Positions 1-11,143 of a DNA stretch of 64,000 nt are shown here, piece by piece. Position 1 is the stretch's first letter. Each line of letters opens with the position of its first letter. Below the pieces are notes generated by a model. That model had not been told where the DNA came from. It saw only the letters and a program-made list of their open reading frames with translations, and made no database searches. Source of the stretch: Balanoglossus misakiensis (taxonomy: Eukaryota; Hemichordata); NCBI GenBank assembly GCA_040954595.2, contig CM082577.2, positions 16,182,001 through 16,246,000 on the forward strand, read 5' to 3'. A program made the translations under genes and the position numbers.

Positions 1-510
1 TGTCTGTACAAACACATATGAGAAGCAACTTCTGTCAGTCAGCCCTGGAACAGACACACAGACAGACAGACACACACACACTGACCTGCCACTGGTTATT
101 AAACATTTAATAGCTGGTGGTCTCTGTAACAGCTGGCCTATTAAAGTTATGTAAACATGTTTTAGTTTCGGGGTAAAAACTCCTTGTAAATAGTAACTTT
201 AAAAACAACTGGACAATTGGTTTATAAGAAGATTTGCTCACCAAAAACAAAGAAACTTACAAAAAAAACTCGCTAAATATTGAATATTTCTGATATCAGA
301 ATTGAATAAAAGTTGCACATATACATGTATGTGTTAAGAAATTCTATCCTACATTTCAAAGCAATCAGAGAAAAAAACAAATTTCAAAGCAATCCAACAG
401 GCAGTTTCACAGAAAATATTTGTTCAAAAGTGGCAAAAACTCAAATATGCAAATATCACCAAAATTGTACAATATCACCGCGTGAAATGTTCCGTAAGGA
501 GATTGCATGA
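1..510. repeat. Dispersed repeat, copy 1 (cut by window edge)
   Basis: This segment matches 54593-55110 closely: both start with tgtctgtacaaacacatatg, share the CA-rich stretch, and share aatagctggtggtctctg and gcctattaaagtt. The 54-kb copy extends further left to about 54398, so copy 1 is truncated only by the window edge. Short ORFs here come from the repeat and are not genes. It contains repeated tgcaaatatcac blocks. A related fragment may lie near 16190-16270. The family is not recognised. Confidence 0.8.
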
Positions 511-1061
511 CGTGGAAAGTTCAAGCAGTAATGTGCAAAATTTAGTTTGTGAAATTTTGAGAGAGTCAAAAGTATTTTCTGTGCATAAAATGCAGGAATT
601 TTTGATCTGAGTGCAATTCCAAAATATGTTATGTGTTTGTTCACATTGGCGGAGATTCATATTCAGGTCTAGAAAATTTCTTTTTATAAAATCACACACA
701 GACACACACACACACCACATCACATTTACCATTCTGTGTTCAAATTTACATCCAAGAAATCATTTGTAAGTTAATTGACTGAAAAGTCCATGAACAATTT
801 TATTTACAAGTTAAATAATTCCAAGAGATATTTACAATTAATGTGAAGTCATCAAAATAGTCATTGAAAAAGTCTTTAAAATCAGATGTCATGTAAACTT
901 GAAACCAGATAACTAGAATTACACGGTTTGCATTCTCCAAGCCCAGTAAAATGTAGACAATGAATATGAACTCTTGAAGTAAAATAGCCAAGCAAAGGTT
1001 ACAGTACTGCAAACTCCCTCATTAGATACACAGTAAGTGATTAAAATAGCACCAGGTTCAT
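511..1061. other. AT-rich stretch without a recognisable gene
   Basis: I see only short ORFs without protein-like composition, plus a CA-rich tract near 692-720. It lies directly downstream (minus sense) of the CACTA-like relic and may be that element's 3' region. Confidence 0.5.
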
Positions 1062-1477
1062 TTAAACTACTTGAAAGTCAATAGGGAGCGATGAATTGTT
1101 TAGAGGCACAACAACTGACACTTTTTCTCCACTGTTTTGGCAATAAGGAACTTTAACTTTGTCCTGTATACAAACACAAAGACTGTGTATTCTCTGAATA
1201 GTAACATACTCAGCCCCTTGCACACATTCAATATCCGTGCCCCAAACTTCTACATTGTTGCCAAAATTTCATTGGATGTCTTTTGAACCATAGCACTTTC
1301 GCAAGCATGTGTGGGACCTTCCTAACTTTGCCATCCGTATCAATTAAAACCTCACTACGTACAATTTGTTGAACAATTCCTGGGCGTAGCTCACAACTGA
1401 GGTCAACTGGACAGTATCCATATCTGTTTTCTCTCCCTGTCCATTTGGCACGAATACAAGCAGAGCGATTATTTCTT

Positions 1478-2599
1478 TTTTTTTTTTTTTCTTTAAAGTA
1501 ATGTTTATTCAACTCAAATTAACGTACATTTTTACATCCCACTCAATTAACATACATTTTACACATGCGTCTGATAAAGGCAAGATCCAACTTTACAATG
1601 TTTCTGTTCATTATCAATATTTCAAATACATATAGTTATGGTGAACTCTATAATAATTTTACATCTCAAAGAAGACTTAGACACTCTTGAATTTTTCCAT
1701 CCTTTTTTATCTGTTGAGAGTACGTTAACTCTTCTATTAATAATCGGCGTATGTGATTTTCGTTAATAATTCTTGCTTTGTATACACAAAAAGTTGCCAC
1801 CATTATGATCATATTTAGTGATTCAAGCTTGTCACATTCCATCATGTACCCAAATACAATATGCTTCCAAATTAGCTTTATGTTAATATTGTACACAGTA
1901 TTAATAAGAGCGTTCAGTCTTTTCCAAAAATGCTTCACAACAGAGCAATCAAAAAGAAACTGCATGCAGTCATCCGTACATTTACATATTTTACAATTCG
2001 GATTGTCTGCTTTCTTCCATTTCCACAGATTTAAACCGTGTGGGATTTTGTTGTAAAGTAAAAAATAATTAAATTGGGCAATTTTTTTAACACCCAAGTC
2101 TTTTATTTTAATTTTCATGGTTAATGCCCAGTTTATGTGTTCTGTATCACAAATATTTGCCCAAAATGTCGGCGCATATGACTTCAACGCCTTTCTGTTC
2201 ACAATGTTCCAATAAAAATCTTTGCATAAAAAATCATGTATATTTTTGTATTTCCCTGTGTGATCTTTTTTCATTATTGTCTTTATATCTCGATTTACAC
2301 ACAGAAAGTTCTTAGCAGACATCATTCTTCTCTTCCATTCGTTTGGTATGGCTTTTTTCAGTATTAGATACTGTGTTATCCAATTTCTTTTGTTTTTCAA
2401 TTTTTCTAATAAATAGCCCCGTTTCATGAAAACACCTTTTTGAAACAAATCTGAAACATACATTATGTTGCAGTCAATCCATTCAGTAAAAAACAAGACT
2501 CTATTATTACATGTTATATGTTGATTTCCCCAAATTACTTCCTCTCCAATATTGTTCAGAGACATTTTAACCTTGTGGTTATTCATGACAATATCGTAC
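1478..2599 (-). mobile_element. 5'-truncated non-LTR retrotransposon (L1/Tx1-like) with target-site duplication
   Basis: A 17-bp direct repeat (cagagcgattatttctt) occurs at 1461-1477 and again at 2600-2616. Between the two copies lies 1122 bp that begins, on the plus strand, with a T tract (the poly-A tail of a minus-strand insertion) and ends abruptly in the 5' direction. These are the hallmarks of target-primed reverse transcription: poly-A tail, long target-site duplication and 5' truncation. The insertion interrupts the CACTA-like relic in frame, so the CACTA copy is older. Confidence 0.92.
1666..2586 (-). pseudogene. C-terminal part of LINE ORF2 (post-RT region)
   Basis: The 306-residue open frame contains YFLLYNKIPHGLNLWKWKK, followed by the Cys/His cluster CKICKCTDDCMQFLFDCSVV and KHFWKRL. 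That is the zinc-knuckle region found downstream of the reverse transcriptase in L1/Tx1-type ORF2 proteins. The frame is uninterrupted, but it lacks the endonuclease and reverse transcriptase because the copy is 5'-truncated, so it cannot be functional. The long open frame suggests a fairly recent insertion. Confidence 0.82.
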
Positions 2600-3440
2600 C
2601 AGAGCGATTATTTCTTGTATCATCGATACTTATCACATTTCCAATATACAAAACCTTTCTGTATGATTCTACAATAGGAATGACACTCAATATTCTGTCA
2701 GTGGGATATATATCTGTGTACATATCAAGTAAAGTATCTGTGGCATCTGAATCAAAATACAATGTTTTCTCTGGAGGCAATGGTACAATGTGCTCATCTT
2801 CACTAAAATTAATATCTGTAGGATCTTCTGACACAGCAGTTTTGTGACTCTGGCAAATATCATTTATTTGAACCACTTTTTCACCTATAACCCCTTGCTG
2901 TCGTTGCAAATTGCCTGACAAAAGAATGCTATGAAAACCTTCACAGCCTTTAGACCATTCAATATCATCTAACTGCTGGCCCAAAGTAAATTTTCTCATC
3001 AATTGGACTGTTATGGATTGATTGTTTGTGTGGAAATTACCCAAAATGCCATTGTAACGCTCAAATGAAAAACACCAAAAGCCGTACACTGGGCCATAAT
3101 CAAGTATGCAATCCTTCAAATGAAGATGGAGATGCATATTGATTGTGCACAATTCTGAACCATATAGTCTCCGATGAAAGGTACAAAACTGATACAAAAA
3201 AGTGTGTGCCTTCTTAATATCATCAACTGTAATTAATTTAGAGCAAATTATCCTGCATGCCTTAACATATAAATTCCAGCAATTGTAATGGTCATTGGAT
3301 ATTATTCCCTTTAAAGCATAGCTGGAGAAAATCAATACCCAGTTTTTCCACTGTTCTGCTGCAGTGAATCCACAAAACCCTGAAGCAATTTTACGCGGGA
3401 TTCTGCCTACATTACCCGGAACTTTCAATGTGTCTACCCT

Positions 3441-3822
3441 ATGCTGTATTGTCTCTTCTTCTTACAATGTTAAAATGACTATTTTTCAGAATAAATTCAC
3501 AACATAATATCAGCATCAGAGTTAAACTTATTGACATACTCCGGGAGAAGTGCCACGACTATTCATATGAGGAACATTGCAGTAAGTATTATTACAATAA
3601 TTATGTATTTATTCCAGGGATACATGTATACTAGTTCGTTTTCTAATAATCAACTCCCCTTCATGTATTGGTAGTTTATTATAATAAAAGTGTGACAGCT
3701 TTTGCCAAAAGTGTTGTGTTGTCATAAAATTATTTGTTGCCAAAGTTCAAATTGCATCTATCACTTGCAGCCACGCAATTAAACCTGTACATTAACAGCT
3801 ATACCTTTCTTTTGTATTTTAG
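3441..3822. other. Unassigned spacer upstream of the CACTA relic
   Basis: No convincing coding segment is visible on either strand. A missing upstream exon of the CACTA-like gene could lie here on the minus strand, but no frame shows recognisable transposase motifs. Confidence 0.4.
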
Positions 3823-4408
3823 TAGCTGTAACAAGGCGGTACAACACCGAAAGAGTGAGGTACCGCGAGACGGAAAATTTAACATTTGGAGAAAATCAAA
3901 GACAGCGACGGAAGTTGAAGAGTCGACAGCACAAGGTATCAGTATATACATGTTAAGCTTCATGTTATACTTTCTCATCTTTTCCATTTACAATTAATGT
4001 GAATCAATGTGATGACAAAAAATCCAACGTGATCATATGCACATAATGAAGCTGCTGTGAGTAGACCAAGAAACTATATTACCGATAGGCAAAATATTGT
4101 AAAGAAACCCTGCACCTAAGGTTATTTAATTGATGGCTTATCAATTTTATTACGTAGAGACACATTTTTAAGTGTACTAATCAAATAATATTTGTTTTTA
4201 GATTTTGAAAAGAAGATCAACGGCAGTCATTGAAGCAGAAAAAGAATTTTGAGGCAAAGTGACTGCAGAGTACATGTCGGACGAGGAGGTGCAGCCTGAT
4301 GGGACGATTGTCGCTTCTCGACCACCATGGAGGAGTCATCGGCTTAACAATTTAATCGACACATTGAACACTAGACTACTAAATAATCAAAAATCTGCTG
4401 ATTATATG
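3823..4408 (+). pseudogene. C-terminal exons of a transposon accessory protein (basic, MSDEE motif)
   Basis: Exon 3823-3935 follows a TTTTAG acceptor and ends at AAG/GTATCA. It reads RYNTERVRYRETEN, then RQRRKLKSRQHK. Exon 4202-4408 follows TTTTTAG and joins in phase 0, reading ILKRRSTAVIEAEKEF, an in-frame TGA (4250-4252), GKVTAEYMSDEEVQPDG and RLLNNQKSADYM. The basic stretch followed by an acidic YMSDEE motif recurs in C-termini of uncharacterised animal transposon accessory proteins. The TGA is a nonsense mutation, and the tail is lost to a deletion. The missing tail (MKKRVYGEESVRAIPK, then two stops) survives in the second copy at 9640-9699. Function unknown. Confidence 0.55.
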
Positions 4409-5437
4409 GACAAAAAGTCATTCGAGGAATTTTGCTCATCGATTTTCCTTCCGTGTGCGGGCGATTTTTCCTGATCTTTTTACTTTTGCGCCGCGGATCA
4501 CGATATTCAACGTGTTTCATATTTTTTTTCCTCGCAAGGAAAATTACTCACCGTGTGCGCCGAACAAAGTAATTTTACTTACGTATCTAGCCTAATTGCG
4601 CATGCGCTGGCATCACTTGACGACGATATAAGATGGCCGCCTCCACTGAAAGTGAGCATTGTAACTACATAAACGAAGCCGTCCTTGAAGACAAGTTGGT
4701 AGAACTATGGGCAGAGTTTCCGGTCCTCTTTAACGTAACATCGCCCGACCGTGACAAAAAGGAGCATGCGCTCCAAGAAATTGGAGGGCAACTTGAAAAA
4801 ACAGGTAAGAGTTAAAACTTTACGTGACAATACATTTCCATTAATGTGCAACAAAATAACAACTCTCTACTGACATTGTTACAATAAATGTAACTTGTAC
4901 GTTCAAACACGTGGCGTACACAAAGCACCAGTGAATGAATGCCGTTAACGGTCTACTCCAGACGTCCTGCAATTGTCTGCCTGTTTCTTAATGGCATATT
5001 ACGTGAATAAATTACAAGCTCGACACGTGCCGGTTTCGGGATATAAATTGCACATCGATTCATACAACCTTAAAAACTGGTATTTCCTACACTTTCATGC
5101 ATGCAATTTATTAAGTTCTTTGACAACAAGAAGTACTTGCTTCTTTAAAAAAACACGCAGATACAACAAATCAGTGATCTCGGACAAGTCCAGCAACAAA
5201 TACAGCAACAAACCCAAACCACAACAGGTTATGTACAGTCAGTCAATGTCATCTTTAACTACCACTGTAAAAAATAATACCACATGTCCCTCCTACCGCC
5301 ACACTTATCAGATGCAACACATGCAAAATGAAGCTAACTACCTCCAGTCTATTACCATATATGGTACTTAAACTGCTGTTGAGTAGCTCAGAACTAAAGT
5401 TTCATGTTCCTCATTCAGTTGTTCAAGATTTTCTCGA
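4345..5437 (+). repeat. Segmental duplication, copy A (mate at 9575-10831)
   Basis: About 1 kb is nearly identical to 9575-10831, from attgaacactagactacta through the MADF exon and a Gln-rich segment to gttcaagattttctcga. Copy A lacks roughly 180 bp present in copy B after gctgattatat, including the left hairpin of the MADF element. The two flanks differ completely, so this is either a duplicated transposon pair or a duplicated locus later broken by other insertions. Confidence 0.9.
4633..4804 (+). CDS. MADF-domain protein, first coding exon (Harbinger-type accessory protein)
   Basis: The ATG at 4633 lies in a good context (aagATGGcc). The 57-codon exon reads VLEDKLVELWAEFPVLFNVT and ends with KKEHALQEIGGQLEKT. 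It stops at a clean donor, ACAG/GTAAGAG (exon end 4804, phase 1). The pattern (start of a helix, W..FP.L, then helix EI...L) is the first half of a MADF/Myb-SANT-like DNA-binding domain. Upstream, gtgtgcgggcg and the palindromic cctcgc/gagg resemble subterminal hairpins of PIF/Harbinger elements, which often encode such a protein. The later exon is not certain; a Gln-rich reading at 5158-5260 (QQISDLGQVQQQIQQQ) may belong to it. No Harbinger nuclease is visible in the window. Confidence 0.6.
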
Positions 5438-5751
5438 CCGTTCTGAAAAAAAACACCTGATCACCGATCCAGATGCCACAGAGGATTATTTCCTCACAAT
5501 TGGATCACCTCTTACACTGCAACATGACAATAGTCATGTAGAATACATATAATCAATCAGACAACTACCTCGACCACATCAGATCCACCTGAACAAAATC
5601 AATCATGTCCAAAACCAAAAGAAGAGTAAAAACCCTATTTATCCAGAGAATAGTCCAGGATGGTATACCCAAAATTGCACCTGCAAGTCAACCATGTGCT
5701 TTGTCTACGGAGGATGAAAGCAAACTAGCCTGTGTATGATACGTGAGGTGA
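5438..5751 (+). other. Possible decayed exon downstream of MADF copy A
   Basis: An open frame covers 5328-5552, including HVPHSVVQDFLDRSEKKHLI and TDPDATEDYFLTIGSPLTL. The composition is protein-like but I recognise no family. The sequence differs from what follows copy B (a PIF1-like relic), so the boundary of the duplication runs through this point. Confidence 0.3.
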
Positions 5752-5896
5752 AATAATATGAGGTTATTACGAAAATACCGCAAAGTATGCATGAGGACAT
5801 TAGCGCCAAGTATCGCCTGACGCGCAGCGGAGGGCGATGCGCTGCGCTAATGTCCGAGTGCATACTTTGCGGTATTTTCGTAATAACCTTATTATT
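5752..5896. mobile_element. Palindromic MITE-like element
   Basis: The 145-bp segment is a near-perfect inverted repeat: aggttattacgaaaatacc and gcaaagtatgca on the left are mirrored by tgcatactttgc and ggtattttcgtaataacct on the right, with gacattagcgc/gcgctaatgtc inside. The core is CpG-rich. No coding capacity. Such full palindromes are typical of non-autonomous DNA transposons. Confidence 0.8.
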
Positions 5897-7851
5897 ATAC
5901 ATCTTACATCTCCGTTAGTTCTTGTGTTGCATGTTACTTGGCCCAAAATGCCGATACAATCGATCGAAAACCGCTCAGTTGACTCAGTGAGCAGCCATCT
6001 TTGTTTTTTGTTTACGTGTGCGCACGTGCGTTGGAGTGGGGGCGCCTTGAAAACGTCCGCATAACAACGCATACCTGTACACGGTGAGTTGGGGCGCCTT
6101 GAAACCTAAAACTTATTTAACGCGCGTTCCGTACGTACCGTTCCGTACGGCTTTTTATTGCACGCCAAAATCTATTGTTCTCGGCACTAGATGTATAATA
6201 ATAGAAAGATAACATACTTGTAAGAATTTTGATCCAGGAATCTTAATTTACAAGTTTATATGTCATACACATCTTTAAAAAATGTCTTAATGAAAGAAGT
6301 TATTATTTCAACAACAAGTTTTCATACATTTGTTGCGTCGTTTTGATAACTATATGTGAGCGCACAGTGACACATTGTTTCTGTCTTCTTAAAGTAAGCC
6401 ACTATTACAGGCCTCTCAATTGCAGGGATAACCATTCTTATGCACTGTCTTTTGTTTCAGATTCAGACGTTTCGTGTGTTAATTACAAAGACAGCCTAAT
6501 TATTACAGAGGATGTACCAGCCATCTCATCAGACATTTCCAGGGAAAGTTTCAGTGACATTTCAAGTGATCCTATAAATAGTGATGTAGAAAGCATAAAT
6601 GGTACAGGGAGCCAATCAGATATCATTACTGTAAAATATCATTACTGTAAAAGATGCCCTACCCTCACACCCTCACCATCCATCACTAATCTCTTCACAC
6701 CTAACTTTCCATGCACAACAACCTGCACCTGCTACAAGACTCTGAGGATCTTGAGGACTTCCTCTTGCAACACCCACACTCCATCATTTCTAGTCACCAC
6801 CATGCTACCTCAACCATCACCCTCTCTTAACAACACAGACTCAAATATTCCCATCCCCCTTCCACAAAACTATCAATTCACCATGTGTGCACAGAAACTC
6901 CACCCCCTTCAACATCAATGCACAAACTTCTCTACATTACACCTTCCCCTTCATTCACTTCATTTGAGTTTCCCTGATATTTGATTTCTGAAACTTACTG
7001 ATTTGCTTCTTTACTTTTACTTGCCATTTTTTTGCTTTTAACAAGTTCTCAATTAATTAGTTAATACTTACATTTCTACTTTCATTTACATTTTTATGCC
7101 TTCTACACCATTTTAGTATTTTTGCGATTTACATTACTTTCAGTTGCCCTTTTCTACACATTCTTAATTAATAAGTTACTATTTACATTTTCACTTTCAC
7201 TTACATTTCTATGCTTACTTCATTGTTTCATTAGCTTAGTGATTTGCTTCTTTACTTTCACTTGCCATTTTTATGTTTTTTACAAGTTCTCCATTAATTA
7301 GTTGCTATTTACATTTTTACTTGAAATTGCATTAATCTTAGTTAGTTATTTACTTGTATGTAAGGTCAATCAAATGTTATTTTGGCCCAATAGCATACTC
7401 CTTATGGTTTGTGTGTCTGGCCAAATTTCATAGTAAATGTTTGGTAGTTTGGAGATCACATTGAGCAGGAAACTTAGTTTTTGATAAACAACTAAGCACA
7501 TACAGTTCTAGGCAACTTATTCTTATTTTTTCTGTCCTGCTTACCCACTCATCCTGCATTCCCTTCAATGGGTATAATAATTTACTGACAGAGGTATTAT
7601 TGAAATATTTTTGTAATATGAGTGGCAGTTTTAATTTTTTACTTTCCAAAAGTATATAAAATTGTCCTTTTCAAAGATATACATGTAAAATGTATGCACT
7701 TTACATTTGTAAAGATCTCTTGCTTTGTTATGGGAATTTTACTACATCTATTACAAAACTGACACTCATATTGGGTTTAGCATCCCTAGGTAATAGAATA
7801 ATGATTATATACGTATAAATATGTTCATTTTATTTCTTCATTTTTTTTCAG
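5897..7851. other. Spacer with one possible acidic exon
   Basis: A reading after a TTTCAG at about 6456-6461 gives SCVNYKDSLIITEDVPAISS and DISSDPINSDVESINGTG, a Ser/Asp-rich segment that could be an exon of the following gene. The rest (6660-7850) is AT-rich, with imperfect tandem cttactttcacttacattt-type blocks between about 7000 and 7360 and no clear gene. Confidence 0.4.
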
Positions 7852-8920
7852 AACATTCACACTGGCTGCCAGTGCATTTGATACAGTGGGTAATTTCCTC
7901 ACGGATATAAGGAGAGGTTTTGGAGGTGGGTTATTCACTTTTAGGGTGAATAAAGCCTCCTTCAACCAGTATTATTCACAGCTCGTTGATGAATTCCATG
8001 AAGGAGATGAACAGACACTTCACTACAGCAATGTAATTGGCCGACAAGATAGTACAAGTTATGTGGTAGTAGGCAAAAATGTAAGTATTCCAAACAAATT
8101 CAATATAAATATTGATAATTTCATGAATATGGAAAGCAAAAAAATAGTTTTAAAAGTGTATAATTTATAGTGAGCATAATGGTTCAGGGAGTTTTCACAT
8201 TTTATTTTTCACTGGAATTTAATAAATATTACTTGATAATCAAAAATAATAATCTTGACAATAATAGGGTTGCAGTACCCGTATTTTTTTGTAGTCAAAT
8301 GAAATGATTAAAATATAAAACTTTATGTAAGTAGAGATATTAATACCTATTGTATAATATTGACTTACATCAATCTATTGGGTGTGGGTATAGTCACCAC
8401 AAGTCCATCTGAGGAAAACATAAAATGCATCCAAAGTAAATAAATCATTCAACATTTTCATGATCACAGTAATTATTTATGGTAAACAGTAATTGTTTAT
8501 GGTAAGAATACATGTATTATTTGACTTTGAAAAACAAGTTTGTGTCTTCAAAAAAGAACTGCCAAGATTAAAGGTCTACTTGCAAAGAGCAAGTGAGCCA
8601 TCTTTCTATATTTAATTAAACTACATTTTATATGCTTATAATATTTATCAAATTATTAACATTATAATTTTTAGGTCCACTTTGATGCCGGGAAAGTACT
8701 AACACCAAACAAGTACCAATGGTATGTATGTGAAGAGGCCCAGAAATTTGGGTTATGTGTCCCAGCACAGGTTAACATACCAAAAATGGCTGGTATAATG
8801 GAAATGGCCAACACAGCCTTCCTACGAAATGCATTTGCATTCCATATGGCAATGGCCTTTACAGTTGCTGCTGGTATGAACACTTTCTTCGAAAATGGGA
8901 AGATTTTATATACAATGTAG
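7852..8920 (+). CDS. Unrecognised gene, two exons spliced in phase
   Basis: Exon 7852-8080 follows a strong polypyrimidine acceptor (TTTTTTTTCAG) and ends AAAAAT/GTAAGT. It reads TFTLAASAFDTVGNFLTD, FGGGLFTFRVNKASFNQYY and TLHYSNVIGRQDSTSYVVVG. Exon 8675-8920 follows TTTTTAG, joins in phase 0, and reads VHFDAGKVLTPNKYQWYVC, then FGLCVPAQVNIPKMAGIM, ending at a TAG (8918-8920). An alternative donor (GCTG/GTATGA) lies at about 8874. Both exons are open and splice consistently, so this is a real or recently real gene, but the start is missing and I cannot place the family. Its position among transposon relics suggests a transposon-borne gene. Confidence 0.5.
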
Positions 8921-9306
8921 GAAAGGTTTTTAACTGTAGTTTACTAGTACTTCAATTTGTAATTATGCACAGAAAAAATTTAACAGAGAAATGTACCAAG
9001 GCAATATAAAATTCTAAGAGTGTTTAAGGGTGAGATGCAGTTTTGCTGGTGATTTTTATTGACCTTGATTCAAATTAGTACTTCTAAAAAACAAATAAAC
9101 ACAGATAATATATATTTTTTGATTGCTCTTTATCACAGCTTTATGTTCATTTTACTGTACGACCGAAAATAAGTGTAGTATTGATGTGAAAATGTGAATT
9201 ATTTTATAATCTGTATTTTTCTTCCTACGTCTTAATATTGTTGTTTGTGATTACACTGTTGTTTTTTAAAATTGCTTCATTTTCTGTTTTACACCCAAGA
9301 TGCTGT

Positions 9307-9500
9307 TTAACCCTCTGCGCCCCAGAACCCCAGAAAGGCCTGAAACGGCCTAACTAATCACATTCCAGAATGCCCAATTAGGCCTGATACGGCCACGTAC
9401 GTACACAGTGCGGTAATCCCAATAAGGCCTGAAAAGGCCTGCACGTCATAAGGGTACACACAAAGTGATTACATCACTATTTCTAGCCGTGACAGCTATA
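9307..9500. mobile_element. Solo piggyBac-like terminus with GGCCTGAAACGGCC subterminal repeats
   Basis: TTAA at 9307-9310 is followed by CCCTCTGCGCCCC, resembling the CCCTTTGCTGCCC terminus of the complete piggyBac element at 13238. Just inside lie repeated near-palindromes: ggcctgaaacggcc (9338-9351), ggcctgatacggcc (about 9381-9394) and aaggcctgaaaaggcctg (about 9424-9441). No matching right end is found nearby, so the element is truncated where it meets segmental copy B. Confidence 0.6.
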
Positions 9501-9574
9501 CATAAATCACTGACACTTGTGAACATGTTGCCTACAAATGCATTTTCCCGCCCCTCTAATGAATAATCAATTGA

Positions 9575-10831
9575 ATCATTGAACACTAGACTACTAAGTA
9601 ATCAAAAATCTGCTGATTATATGAAGAAGCGGGTGTATGGTGAAGAAAGTGTCAGGGCAATTCCAAAAAATAGGCAGCCTGCTCTATTAAGGTGATGAGA
9701 ATGCATAGGCCTGGATACCGGGGTGGGGGTGGGAGGGGGTTGCATTTTGTCTTTATTTATAGTGTGCATTTAAGGCTGCCGCACACAAGAGAAGTTAGCT
9801 GAGCAAAAAGTCATTCGAGGAATTTTGCTCAGCAATTTCCTTCCGTGTGCGGGCGATTTTTCCTGATCTTTTTACTTTTGCGCCGCGGATCACGATATTC
9901 AACATGTTTGATATTTTTTCCTCGCGAGGAAAATTACTCACCGTGTGCGCCGAACAAAGTAATTTTACTCACGTATCTAGCCTAATTGCACATGCGCTGG
10001 CATCACTTGACGACGATATAAGATGGCCGCCTCCACTGAAAGTGAGCATTGTAACTACATAAACGAAGCCGTCCTTGAAGACAAGTTGGTAGAACTATGG
10101 GCAGAGTTTCCGGTCCTCTTTAACGTAACATCGCCCGACTTTAAAAAACGTGACAAAAATGAGCATGCGCTCAAATAAATTGGAGCGCAACTTGGGAAAA
10201 AAGGTAAGAGTTAAAACTTTACGTGAAAATACATTTCCATTAATGTGCAACAAAATAACAACTCTCTACTGGCATTGTTACAATAAATGTAACTTGTACG
10301 TTCAAACACGTGACGTACACAAAGCACCAGTGAATGAATGCCGTTAACAGTCTACTCCAGACGTCCTGCAATTGTCTGCCTGTTTCTTAATGGCATATTA
10401 CGTGAATAAATTACAAGCTCGTGCCGGTTTCGGGATATAAATTGCACATCGATTCATACAACCTTAAAAACTGGTATTTCCTACACTTTCATGCATGTAA
10501 TTACTAAGTTCTTTGACAACAAGAAGTACTTGCTTCTTTCAAAAAACACGCAGATACAACAAATCAGTGATCTCGGACAAGTTCAGCAACAAATACAGCA
10601 ACAAACCCAAACCACAACAGGTTATGTACAGTCAGTCAATGTCATCTTTAACTACCACTGTAAAAAATAATACCACATGTCCCTCCTACCGCCACACTTA
10701 TCAGATGCAACACATGCAAAATGAAGCAAACTACCTCCAGTCTATTACCATATATGGTACTTAAACTGCTGTTGAGTAGCTCAGAACTAAAGTTTCATGT
10801 TCCTCATTCAGTTGTTCAAGATTTTCTCGAC
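9575..10831 (+). repeat. Segmental duplication, copy B (mate at 4345-5437)
   Basis: This copy keeps the tail of the accessory protein (MKKRVYGEESVRAIPK, then stops at about 9697-9702) and the full left hairpin of the MADF element at 9771-9857: gccgcacac pairs with gtgtgcgg, and ttagctgagcaaaa pairs with ttttgctcagcaa. It ends at the same point as copy A and is followed by the helicase relic. Confidence 0.88.
10023..10203 (+). pseudogene. Decayed second copy of the MADF exon
   Basis: The same ATG context and the same first 41 codons as 4633-4804 are present. A short insertion (tttaaaaaac) then follows, and HALK is followed by a TAA where copy A has HALQE. The donor GTAAGAG is retained. Copy B is therefore the non-functional one. 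Confidence 0.7.
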
Positions 10832-10833
10832 AG

Positions 10834-11143
10834 TGCATCGTGAGTGGTGACATCCGCCAACTCCCACCTGTACCCAATGCACTGTACAGTGATTTCGGCC
10901 ATTACGCATTTGAGACTGATGTGTGGAAAGTTGGCATACCACATGTCATCATCTTGTCAACAGTTATAGGCAGAAAGACTAAGATCTAATTCAAGCTGTC
11001 AATGAAATAGCAGATGGGATGATGTCAGATTGTACAAACAATTTAATTCAAGACCACTACCATCAGGATGTCGACCAACTTATTTATATGCGTTAAATTA
11101 TGATGCGGATAAAGTCAATTCAGATTATTTACTTGAGTTACCT
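10834..11143 (+). pseudogene. PIF1-like helicase relic
   Basis: The first reading is CIVSGDIRQLPPVPNALYSD, then FGHYAFETDVW and GIPHVIILSTVI. GD.RQLPPV is helicase motif III of the PIF1 family. A frame change and a TAA follow (RQKD, stop, DLIQAVNEIADG). The ORF at 11030-11143 then gives SRPLPSGCRPTYLYALNYDA and SDYLLELPG before a donor, GG/GTAAGT. Stand-alone PIF1 helicases and Helitron Rep-helicases both contain these motifs; no Rep domain or other Helitron part is seen. At least two disabling changes make this a relic. Confidence 0.7.

Larger units (their letters stand above)
1062..3440 (-). pseudogene. CACTA (EnSpm)-like transposase relic, split by a LINE
   Basis: Read on the minus strand, 3440-2617 encodes a segment with MHLHLHLKDCILDYGP, followed by FWCFSFERYNGILG and LMRKF. 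This is the signature of the C-terminal half of Tnp2-type CACTA transposases (the part usually filed as DUF4218). The frame stops at a 1.1-kb LINE insertion and resumes without loss at 1461-1062 (ACIRAKWTGRENRYGYC, then LAKVLWFKRHP). A one-base frameshift near 1263-1270 in an AAATTTT run then shifts the frame; after it the reading continues as VEVWGTDIECVQGAEYVTIQ and ends at the TAA at 1062-1064. The N-terminal catalytic half is not visible upstream of 3440, where an earlier exon would be expected. With one frameshift and one insertion the copy is dead. Confidence 0.75.

Noticed and set aside
10834-11143. Helitron call based on the PIF1-like motifs
   Set aside because: No Rep/HUH domain, no TC...CTRR ends and no 3' hairpin are visible. 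PIF1 motifs alone do not define a Helitron.
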